From positions 40,060-104,059 of the forward strand of contig JAJKFJ010021613.1 in NCBI GenBank assembly GCA_027382625.1: 64,000 bases of DNA, written 5' to 3'. This document shows positions 1-12,635 of the stretch, piece after piece (position 1 is the first letter of the stretch; each line of letters starts with the position of its first letter). Source of the DNA: Tetmemena sp. SeJ-2015. Taxonomy: Eukaryota > Ciliophora > Spirotrichea > Sporadotrichida > Oxytrichidae. Below the pieces are notes generated by a model. It was not told the DNA's origin. It made no database searches and saw only the letters and a program-made list of their open reading frames with translations. A program made the translations under genes and the position numbers.

Positions 1-410
1 TGATCCCAAAATTTAGGCGCAAATTATTAGCACTATGAAATTTGTTTGTTTAAGGAGTTGCCCTCTGGTATGAAATAGAGCTATTGTGACTGCAGGGTTG
101 AACATAGCTCCCGATATTTTATTAGCCATAAGAACCCCGACAAATAAGTTAAATGCTACTGCAAGTCCTGCACTCGTAAAGTTATATCCAAGAACAAGCA
201 TAGCTAATTTAAATAAAATGATCACTAATAAAGCATAGATGTGCCAATAAATTCATAGAAACATATCACTAGTTATTCTTTTAGTGAGAAGCTTTTCTAA
301 GAGAAGTCTATTTGCTTTATTTATTCTTCCTCTTCTTATTATTCTTCATTCTGTGAGCCATTTCTTCTAGCAGGAGAGGAAACAGATAAAGCTAGATCAG
401 AATCTGCCAT
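1..410 (-). CDS. Aquaporin / major intrinsic protein (5' part, runs off window edge)
   Basis: Membrane channel of the MIP family for water or small solutes. Read on the minus strand from ATG at 410, it has a Ser/Glu/Gln-rich cytoplasmic N-terminus of about 50 residues, then a first membrane helix containing YEFIGTSML, a second helix with AGLAVAF, and the first pore motif SGAMFNPAVT (the NPA box). TAA codons must be Gln. The frame continues past base 1 with AQILGS, typical of the third helix, so the C-terminal half lies outside the window. Between SML and LVIILFKLAM, near 231-236, two extra bases (TA) break the frame. They could be an assembly error, a mutation or an ultra-short eliminated sequence. 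Confidence 0.85.
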
Positions 411-497
411 TTCGAGATATTTAAATATAACTCTTTTGCATTTTTTAATTTTAATATCTCGAAGTGCAATTTCTTATTAACCTGCCATTAATTTTTT

Positions 498-3987
<3,490 letters not shown>

Positions 3988-4171
3988 CAGGGTATCTGAT
4001 AAAAATGGAATCTTATAAAGCTGTTAAGTTCTAATTTCAAATTTCACTATTGATTAACTTAAACTTATTTTTAAAATTAGAATATTTACAGACCGAAAAG
4101 TGTTAATAAATTTTTTCAATCAATTTGCTTTCAGTCACCTTTGAATTTAAAATAATTTAAGATGTGGTAAT

Positions 4172-4798
4172 ATGTCGATAAGTGATTTCTACAATAAAAA
4201 CAACTTCCAATCTTAAAGTGTCTCAACCTCTCAAGTGGCTTCTTTACAAAGAGAGGATTTCCTGAAGCAGCCTTCTTTAAATAACCAAATCAGTAACTAG
4301 CTTGGCGCAAGCACACAAAAGATCAACTGCCAATTGTCATCTTAAAAGGCGCAATTCATAAACTCCTTAAACAAAACAACTCCCTTTAGTCCATTCAGAG
4401 AGCGTCTAAAAGGCAAGGGGAATCAGTCAAGCTTAAATTCCAAGCTCAAAGAGAGACCTCAAATACAAAGTTAAGCTGGAGGTAGTGGAGCTAACAGCGC
4501 ACTTAATGAAAGCAGCCTGCTTTCAAGCTAAGCTTATTCAAATTAAAAATCCATGATAATGAGCAGCAACCATAATAATATTGCAGGTGGTGGTGGTAAC
4601 CAAGGAGGTACGTTTCTTTTTTCATAGAAAAGAGAGATGTCTTCATTGGATATCGCTCCATAGAAATCTGAGTCGAGGCAGAGTAAAATTTAAGAATACA
4701 AGAGCTAAGATTCACTGGCTCAAACTATTTCTAAAAGCAAAAATTCTGTAAAGCTTTCTCAATTGAGCAAAGCATTAGACTCACTAGATCCAGAGTGA
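4172..4798 (+). CDS. Ser/Gln/Asn-rich hypothetical protein
   Basis: A complete frame of 208 residues from ATG 4172 to TGA 4796-4798, using TAA/TAG as Gln. It starts MSISDFYNKNNFQ and is low in complexity, rich in Ser, Gln, Asn and Lys, with a Gly-rich run near residue 145. No domain is recognised. No IES is needed to read it. It sits between the two halves of the scrambled kinase, on the same strand, so it is probably an independent gene nested in the kinase locus. The composition is consistent with an intrinsically disordered protein. Confidence 0.7.
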
Positions 4799-4996
4799 AT
4801 AAGAAACAGAAGTGTGATGAGGCAGAGAGTTCGTTATATAATAACGCGTATTTAAATTAAGATGAAAATTATATTTTAGCATTATAATTAAAGAGGACTA
4901 ACGATTAATGAATATCATATTTTATTTATCTTGAATAGAGAATCATCTATTAAAATAATTAGGATTTAACAATTAATTAAACACTTATATCGCTTT

Positions 4997-5866
4997 TCAC
5001 CAGCCATATTTTAGCTTTCTTTTTTCTAAATTCCTCTAGATTACTTCCTTTCTCTCCCTCGAACTTAGTGATAAAAGAAAAATTTATACCATCATAAAGT
5101 TTAAGTGATGAAATCAAGGTGGTCGCTGGCAAGAGAGGCTAAATGATTCTTCTACTTTCCTTTCTGAGCCAATGAATTGACCTAGTCAAGTCCTTTCATC
5201 CTCGACAAAGTTTGATTCTTGAATTTGTTGATTGACAGTTTCTTCAAATGATTTCTATAGAAGTCTTCTTTGTCCAAAAGTGAATCACCACCTATTTCTA
5301 TATACTTGCCTTCTTTTCTCAAATCTTGTCCATTCTGGCCTCTCTCTTAATCCTCATCTGCTGAATCTACACCATGATCGCTGCCTTCAAAAGCTTAAAC
5401 CTTGAGTTCTATATTGGACTGGATTGCATTTGAAATTGAAATTTCGCCACTGTTCTTCGGAGGTGGAAGCATCGAAAATAGCTTCTATGCCTAAGGATTG
5501 AGACTCTCCAGTTTCTGCCTCTTTAAGCTTTTCAAATTCCAGAGCTTCACGATCCTCGTCATCTCTACCTATCTGTTTCTTCTTTTCTTCTCTCTCCTTT
5601 TACTTCTTAATTTGCTCCTATTACCCTCTCTTTGTGATTGTTTACCTAGCTCTGTTCATTAAATCTTAATCCTCTTCATCATCTTCCTCATCACTCTCAT
5701 ATTTCTTCACTTTGTTGCTATTCAGGAGGGAGCTGCCTAAGCCTTTTCTCTAGGCTGTTTGAGATAGTTAGGGTAGAGTTCTCTTCCCAAGCAAGCTTTC
5801 TGTCGCACTCTTACTTGGATTAGTTTTTAGAAGAGAGTTTGAATTAGAAGATAAGAATTTACTCAT
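4997..5866 (-). CDS. PRCC-like nuclear/splicing-associated protein
   Basis: Minus-strand gene from ATG at 5866 to TGA at 4997-4999. The N-terminal third has an acidic KKYESDEEDDEED patch and a basic coiled stretch. Removing a 31-nt segment (5507-5537, repeat CTGGA on the coding strand) gives ALESLNPQAQKLFSMLPPPK, the Leu/Pro motif seen in PRCC proteins. The end reads KYGW, like plant PRCC homologues. PRCC is a nuclear protein linked to splicing factors in animals; the role here is inferred from those motifs only. A further break near 5080-5120 (repeat ATCACT or an intron) is needed to reach KYGW and is not resolved. Confidence 0.6.
5507..5537. other. Short IES in PRCC-like gene, pointer TCCAG
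   Basis: 31 bp between TCCAG copies at 5507-5511 and 5538-5542. Excision changes the frame by one and restores the LFSMLPPPK motif. Confidence 0.65.
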
Positions 5867-6290
5867 GATGATAATTTGCAATCAATCATTTTTAAATTCT
5901 TATTTTATTCTCAAAGATAAACTTAAAAATTCAATCCTGGTAGCAAAGATGTCCCCTTCCTTGGATGATAAGCTTAGAAGGCCTGCTGTCTTCGAAAGAA
6001 AATCACCAAATACAAATATAATTATTCTCAAACAATATTTAAATTCAAATTTATTGATCAAAGTAATTTAAAGTTATTTAAATAATTCTTGGATTATATT
6101 TATAATTTAAGAGACTATCTAAGCTTTGAAACTGTAAAAACTAATTCATACCACTTAATGGGAACTTTCTAAAGTATAATTGAATTATAAATACTCACCT
6201 TTCAATTCATTTTGCTAATTATCTAGCTATAATGAGAAGTCAAGATTGGATTTTTTTGCTTATTTTAGACTGTTATCCTCTGAAAGAGAG
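5867..6290. other. AT-rich intergenic region
   Basis: Divergent spacer between the PRCC-like gene (-) and the kinase 5' block (+). It is AT-rich with no supported coding frame and probably holds promoters for both. The short plus-strand ORF at 5865-6071 has no recognisable features. Confidence 0.5.
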
Positions 6291-8727
6291 ATGAGTATGA
6301 TTGAACAGAGGAGGAAATCTGGTGGAAAGGATTCCAGGCAGTTCTCGCCCCTCAACGATAGCAAACTTGATTTGCTAAAGCAAAACTTCCAACTTTAATT
6401 CCAGAGTTCTTAAAAACCCTCACAATCGCTGCTTACAAACTACAACTCAACTCAGCTCGCTCCCAAAATAAAAAACAAAACCTCTCACTTGTATGCTGAG
6501 AGCTTGTAAAAACTCTAAAACTTCTCATCCACTCTCGCTCCTCAAAATACCTCCTCATTAAACTAGAAAGACACAAGCTCTATATAAGCTTATAAGAAAA
6601 ACGATATGAGGAAACCAGTCTCTACGGGGGTCATAGACTTTAAGTTATCACCTAAAGCAGCCAAGCCTAAGGCAATAAACAGCACTCTCGAGTCTCAAAA
6701 TCAGCAGAATCTTACTTAAATAAATTAGCAGAATTAAAAGATTTCTCCCTTCCCAGAGCTCAATTAAGTTTAGAAATAAAAAAGTGGTTAAGGTCAGGAT
6801 AGACCAATTAATTTATTTTGAGTAGGATGTAAAGCTATTAGAGGGTCCAGGATTTTAATCTTTCGCGAGTTCAAGCACCAGTTTCAAAGCCTAAACTGGA
6901 CTTATAACCTTAAAGCTTATAAGAATCTGCGCGAAGTATCAGAAACGGAGGGCAAGATGTGCATCCTAATACTTAAAAGCATGAAGGTTTTAAGAAGTTT
7001 ACGTTTGAAAAAACTGATAACTTTTTCCTTATTTTTATAGATGCAATTGCTTCAAGAAACAATAAAAGCTAAAGAAACTCTTAAGATAGACTACAAAATT
7101 AAGGGACAAAGCATAGCATTGACTAGCAAAAATTATGAACTGACTAGTGAACAAAAGCCTGAAGAGACAAGGACTATAGTTGAATAGGATGAGTATCAAA
7201 GAGAGTTCCTTTCAAGTTAAAATGAGAGCTAAAGTCTAAATAAGGATCTGAGGGGCCGAGAGATGAAACTTGATTGCAGTGATGCCTTGCTTGTGGGAGA
7301 ATATTAGCTTTCCATTTATGACCAGATGTCACCTGATGATAGAGATGTGGCAGTTAAAGTGTTTTACGATACAGAGAAGTATGTTACTATTAAATGGAGC
7401 AGCAGACACACTACCCTTACCTGTGGATGGCTCATATCTGAGATAATGAGGCATTTACGCTTTTAAGAGGATTTTAATAAGCACACTCATATAATTGGCA
7501 TGAAAAATGTGAACACTAAAGCAAGCGAGTGCTTTGATTTTCTCCTAACATAACTTGAAAGCCCTCTGCATTTCATTAAAGATGGAGATCAACTACAAAT
7601 AATCAGTAAGGACAAGAATTTTATTTCTTTATTACAATTTTAGCAATGCAGGAGAAATTCAACCTCGGCAGTGCAACAAGTCTTAATGCAAATTTTTAGC
7701 CCTAATTGTTTTTTTTTAAAAAAAAATTTCTACTGATCTAAAAGGCTTATGATATATTAAAGGCTTTTTTGAATTTTATAAAAATTAAGCTTTATTTCAT
7801 TTTACCTTTGATATTATTTTCAGAGGGACGTTAGTCTAATTGAATTTGTGATTCAAGTTTGACAAATTGGACTACTCAATGACGCTATTTTGTCCTTGAG
7901 AATGACTTTAATTAATATAATTGTTCTTCTTTCCTCCTTTCTTAGATTTATAACTCATTTAAAAGGAATATCCCCCTCCACAAATTAAAACAATTTATAT
8001 ATCTTCATTTTCCACTGCTCATTGGTTGGTTACCACCTGCACCATTTTGATAGTGCTGCCCCTAGCCCTGGGATAAGACGTGATTTGAGATCATGACTGG
8101 CTTCTGCTTGGGGATGAAATTTTTCTTGAAGAGAAACTTCTAATCATACCCCTCATTCTTCTTCAAAATGTCATTCAAGTTTATTTGGTGAGTAGTTAAT
8201 AACTGTTAAAAAATATTTTCTCATGGTATGTTATGAATTTAGAATGCAAATTTTTCGCCACTCTTCAGCGACCAGAATAATCACAAGGGAAGCAACTTCC
8301 TAAGGGAGAATATCAGTGGCATTTAGCAGCCCCCTCTTTCGGCACAGTCATCTTCCCAGAATTAGAAATCCTCAGTCAAACCAGCCTCAATTGCAGCACT
8401 CCTCCAATCACCATCAGCAATCTCTAACGCTAGAGGACTTTGAACTTATCAAGGTTATTGGAAAGGGAGGCTTTTCAAAAGTCTTCTAAGGTAAGATAAA
8501 GAGAGAGAGATTTATAATTCCCTTTAGTGCGCAAAAAAGATACTGCTAAGATCTATGCCAATGAAAACTCTAAGCAAAGCCAAGATCAAGAGAGACAATA
8601 AGGTCGAAAACATCTTGAATGAACAAATTTTTTCATAAATTACATTATTGACTTCTTAAATGAAAGAGCCATCCTTGAACAAGTTTCTCATCCCTTTATA
8701 ATCCAGATGAAATACGCCTTTTAGAAT
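6291..8727 (+). CDS. AGC-family protein kinase, 5' block of the same scrambled gene (N-terminal extension plus N-lobe)
   Basis: Begins at ATG 6291 with a Ser/Gln-rich stretch and an unrecognised central region with CDSALLVGEYQLSIYD. It breaks at 7685 and resumes at 8243 through the 13-bp repeat AATGCAAATTTTT. A 13-nt segment at 8405-8417 (repeat CAATC) must go to enter the kinase frame LEDFELIKVIGKGGFSKVF. A 37-nt intron (8491-8527) follows, then KKDTAKIYA and MKTLSKAKI, separated by one extra A at 8560-8561. After the IES 8618-8658 come ERAILEQVSHPFI and KYAFQN, ending in pointer CCTTTTAGAAT (8717-8727). That pointer joins to 498-508, giving FQN, then the intron, then EDYLFL, as in AGC kinases. 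Internal breaks around 6820-6950 are unresolved. Confidence 0.75.
7685..8242. other. 558-bp IES in the kinase gene, pointer AATGCAAATTTTT, holding part of another gene
   Basis: Identical 13-bp copies at 7685-7697 and 8243-8255. Excision joins ATSLNANF to SPLFSDQNNHKG in frame. Unlike simple IESs it contains a coding-like minus-strand segment (8005-8215). Confidence 0.7.
8005..8215 (-). CDS. C-terminal coding segment of an unidentified gene, nested in a kinase IES
   Basis: A minus-strand open segment of about 67 codons ending in TGA at 8005-8007. It encodes LNDILKKNEGYDQKFLF and then a Gly/Gln/Asn-rich end. Base composition is coding-like and Gln uses TAA/TAG. No upstream part is attached; the sequence above 8215 turns AT-rich. 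It is probably one segment of a separate scrambled gene whose other pieces lie elsewhere. No domain is recognised. Confidence 0.5.
8405..8417. other. 13-nt micro-IES in kinase, pointer CAATC
   Basis: CAATC at 8405-8409 and 8418-8422. Removing 13 nt shifts the frame by one and joins AALLQS to LTLEDFELIKVIGKGG, the start of the kinase domain. Confidence 0.65.
8618..8658. other. IES in kinase N-lobe, pointer AATGAA
   Basis: 41 bp, AT-rich, AATGAA at 8618-8623 and 8659-8664. Excision gives ENILNERAILEQVSHPF, the regulatory-helix region of AGC kinases. Confidence 0.85.
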
Positions 8728-9177
8728 TAATTCAAAAGATAAATGAGTGAAAACAAGCATTCATCTTTTAAATAGAAAATTATTAGCGAGAGAGCTATTT
8801 ATTTACCTTTAAGTGTTTAATAGACTCAAAATGTGTGTCCTTACTTAAGTTTATTTTACGAGAGAATTTTAACTATAATGCTTATCTCTTAATTACACAC
8901 TTGCGATGACTTTATCTTAAAAAGCAAGCTAATAAATTAAGTAATTGTTTTTGTAAGCTTGGTTTCATAATCAATTCTTTAATATATGAGTCTTAGACTG
9001 TTAGTTAAAGTATATAAAATGCTGATTGAAAACTTTCTTAAAAAACTATTTTTTTATTGTGGAAAATAAATCAATTCTAAGAAAAAGAATATTTTTTAAC
9101 TTCTATTTTATTTGAATTTGATAAGAATTTTAATAGTTACACTTTAATGATCTAGTTAGTGGTTGAATAAAACGGGC
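8728..9177. other. AT-rich non-coding region
   Basis: About 450 bp, very AT-rich, after the kinase 5' block. No supported coding frame on either strand. It begins exactly at the pointer where the kinase segment ends. Confidence 0.5.
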
Positions 9178-12010
9178 TCAAGTGTTTACACTTGGCCGGC
9201 TGTACCGAAAATAATCCCCCAACTTCGAAGTGGTCGCCTCATCTGCCTGCTCCTCATCTTAAAACTACACATTCATTTCAAGTGCACTCTATTTATATTC
9301 AAACTCAAGATGTCAAGGCTGCCTGATAACTATTTTGTTCTTGTGTTTTGTAATTTGATTCTGATTGCTTGAGCCATTGCTTACAAAGTTATCTGTGAGG
9401 ATGAGTTACTGCCCTTAGATGCCCTCCATGGGTAACTATCCCTTGTGAGGGATCAAACTTTGAAAAGTGTTCTGAAGTTGCTGAGCCTAGGTAGTGCTAT
9501 TAGGGTAGATTGAGTTAATCAAATTATATATAAGCAAAATTACTTGATAGGTAGCTTGTGAAAGAAGAGTTTTATTGAGTGTTTGCGACCCTGATTTTTT
9601 CATTTGACTTTGGCACATTTTGCTAGGCTTGATGCTTGTTCATTGATCTCAAGTTGTTATCAACAAATTATAAAACTTATTATGACGTATATATCTCAGT
9701 TTTTATCAGTGGACTACTGTCTATTCTGAATGCTAAACTCATAAATGTAAGTCCATATTTACTTTTCATAAAAATAAGTGATTTATAAGCACCTCCCTCA
9801 GTGCCAAAGTTTTGATAGCCTTGGTTTCTTTATTGCTGGGATTATTGAATCTGAGGAGGTTGGGAAGAGAGACCTGCGAGTGAATTTCTGGCCAAATTAT
9901 TAGGGTTGTGCTGAATCCTTAAACTTTCTTGTGTAAGCTAGCTCAATTACTAACTCATCAAGTGACTCTAAGATGGTTTCTGAGTGAAATTAAAAAGTAG
10001 ATTAAAATGAAAGATTTATATGATGCCCTGTTACTGATGAGTGGAAGTTTTATTTTTAGTTTGGAATTGCTTAAAGTCAGCTTCATAGGCTGTATGATTC
10101 AGATGGTGGCCCAAGTATTGCAAATGAGTTTGCTATTCCTATTGAAGGTTGCTGCTCTATGGAAGAAAGCCATGCTATTGATGAGCAGAGGAGAAGTGAA
10201 TCTAGTCAGGCTTTATCTTATTTATCATGGATTTGTGCCTCTAATATAATAATAAATGCTTAGTATCAGTGTAAGTTCATAAGACTAAGAAAACTTATAA
10301 TAAGTAAGCTTTTCTATAATAAAAATAATAGAAACCCTTTAATTAGATACTGATATTTATAATTACTTTAATAAGACCATATTGCACCACTTTTAATATT
10401 AAATCAGTCATAAATTAAAATTCTTTAGTGCTCATATTCTATTTGATCTTGTTCCTTATTAACTCTTGTGTATTTCTTGAGATAATTAGACCTGTGCATC
10501 CTTATCAAAGCTCTTAGCAGCTTGTACAATTTCCCTGGTGATTGACTCGTTTACACTCTAGTTCAAGAGCGCATCATTAAACTTTAAGTTCTTCTAGTGC
10601 TTTACAGAATTGTAAGTGTGCGTGACTTACTGCCCATCAGACTTGTTTTAAGAAACTATCTACCGATTCTCAAGTATTTGAGCCATCGCACCGAGTGTCG
10701 GATTTGCACTATTCTGGAGATGAGGATCCAATCCTTTCACTTTAGCGCTCTCAAGATAAGATTTATATTGGCCACATTAGGAGTTTGAAATTGGGAGCCA
10801 CTAAGGATTCCCTCCTACTCGTACTGAGTGCGTACATGCTGCTCAAACGTATAGCCCTGAGGCACAAGAATAATCTAGAATAATCAAAAATAATCTAATA
10901 TCTTTGATTTCCTCTTTCGAAAAGTGGTTGATAGCTCCAAACATCATGCCTCCACCTAGTTACCCAGAAAGGGATATTTATTGCGAACTCCCAATGCCAC
11001 CTGTCTGGTTAATAGGACCCATGCTTGAGTTAGCTATTGGATTCATACTGAAGAAGCTCTATTAGTGACTACCACTTCCGACCGGGTTTAGGGTTATTGT
11101 AGCGGAAGTGTTGTTCTGAGAGACGCTCTAAGCATTTTAAGTTTGAAGGCTTTGCTTGTGCTACTAAGCAAGGTGATTATAAAGATGCTAAAAAGTGTTA
11201 TGAATAAAGCATAAGACAAAATCAAATGCTTGTCGTAGCTCTTTCCAGTTCTACTTTTTTATAGAGGAATCTGATTACTGTGAGCTGAGTTTGGCAAGGA
11301 AGAGGGTTCAGAAGATTTATTAAGTATTGAAAAATGTTTCAAATCACTCAGTGAATTCTTTACCTGGTGGTAAAAGTTAAAATATAGATTAAGTATTGCG
11401 TCTACTGCTGCTGTTGGTCTTAAATTTATCCAAAAAGTCTTGAGAATGACTCTTACTGTTCTTCTTTCGAGTTCCTGAAATATTCTGAAAAATTAATAGT
11501 TTAAGTTTCTTCTATAAATTTAAGTTTAATTTAGCGCTCTGCTTCTTGGTCACATTTAAGTCAATAATGAAAGAAACTGAGGCACAAGAATAGAGTGATC
11601 ACCACTCATAGAGTTGTGCTTGAAGTTAAGATTACCCTACTTGATCTATCTTCCCTATCCCCCACTATTTATGTAATGAGACTTTTGGTTCGAAAGACTC
11701 TCCAGAGCCCCATTACCAGTTTCTATAGCCATCTAGTGGGAGTTTGTATGCTAGTGATGATACGCTTGCTTCTTTCCAGTAGAGTAATTCTAAGTCTAAG
11801 AAGGCTGCATGCTCTAAAGATGCTAAGGGTTGAACTAAACTTGGTTGTGAATTCTACCTAGGCTGTTATTGTATTAAGTGCCTTTCGGGTAGGTGGGGCT
11901 ATTCCCAGAGGTGGTTGGTCTCACTATCTGCTGCAGATTGTTTGAGTTGTGAGGATGAAAACTAACAACAATGCTATCTTCCTCTTTCAAATTTTATAAC
12001 GAAATGATAA
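9178..12010 (-). CDS. Large Gln/Asn/Ser-rich protein, scrambled or interleaved gene
   Basis: Several minus-strand coding blocks share strand, Gln-rich composition and TAA/TAG usage. From high to low coordinate they include a block starting HPHNSNNLQQIVRP (about 11577-12000), FRNSKEEQQESFSRLFGQ (about 11430), NTSATITLNPVGSGS (10890-11150), GYTFEQHVRTQYEQEG (10440-10872), PQIQQSQQQRNQGY (9800-10250) and GSATSEHFSKFDPSQG (9305-9550). The gene ends YFRYSRPSVNT then TGA at 9178-9180. A 16-bp repeat (10857-10872 and 11577-11592) joins the first block to GYTFEQ in frame, skipping the two blocks between. No domain is recognised and the true start is not located. Cysteine-rich plus-strand frames here are antisense shadows. 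Confidence 0.6.
9243..9318. other. IES in Gln-rich gene, pointer CTGCCTG
   Basis: 76 bp between CTGCCTG at 9243-9249 and 9319-9325. Excision joins EQNSYQA to DEATTSKLGDYF in frame and bypasses a TGA. Confidence 0.7.
9488..9547. other. IES in Gln-rich gene, pointer TAGGTAG
   Basis: 60 bp, AT-rich, TAGGTAG at 9488-9494 and 9548-9554. Excision keeps one frame, QNSSFTSYLGSATSEHF. Confidence 0.7.
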
Positions 12011-12635
12011 AGATATAATAAGACAAGGAGTGTTCAGATCCATTGAACTAATTCAGGTTATGAGAATTCTTCTACACTATCATTGGCAAATCACTCTATC
12101 ATATTTTTATACCACTCTGTTGGTCTTAGCTCCAAAACTTCCTTGAATGTCCTCCTGACATGGACTCCTTTATTCTAATTTCTTCTGGCACTTTATTTTC
12201 TACACTTAGGGTAAAGTAATTCAGAGGGACCCAAAATTAAATTTTATTTACAAAATATAAATCAAATAATTTTTCTTCTTTTTGACAGTTAAATAGTAAA
12301 TTTATTTTATTTCAATACTTGGAGAAGTGATGGCTTTAAATTTCGCCCTTCTAAATTAAATCTTCAATTCTTTATATAGATTTATTTATCATGTTTAAAT
12401 AAACTGAGAGTAGTTATTTACTAGGGATATTGAGTCTGGTTGGCAGAATTGAATCCTCCCTGTCCTGAATTCTTCTTGTAAGGTTTTCTTATTATTCACC
12501 AAACCTCAAATTAATTTTTCCTTATCAATATTTTGAATATTAATTCTCTGAATTCTCTTTCAAAATTAACTTTCATTTCATTAAGAATTAAAATCTGATA
12601 AAAGTTTTGATTATATTTCTGATAAGAATAATTGA
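12011..12635. other. AT-rich intergenic region upstream of RPA1
   Basis: Mostly AT-rich with no supported gene. It likely holds the promoter of the downstream RPA1 gene. A weak plus-strand open stretch at 12010-12230 is not supported by composition. Confidence 0.45.

Noticed and set aside
10007..10249. Hydrophobic plus-strand ORF resembling a membrane protein
   Set aside because: It is antisense to the Gln/His-rich minus-strand gene. CTA/TTA-rich antisense of TAG/TAA Gln codons mimics Leu-rich helices.
10875..10900. 10-nt micro-IES made of GATTATT repeats
   Set aside because: The apparent frame repair is better explained by the 16-bp pointer joining 11577-11592 to 10857-10872.
11568..12000. 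Plus-strand cysteine-rich frame with in-frame TGAs, suggesting TGA encodes Cys
   Set aside because: The minus strand of the same interval reads as a clean Gln/Ser/Asn-rich protein and joins through a 16-bp pointer. The Cys-rich frame is its antisense shadow (minus TCA Ser gives plus TGA).
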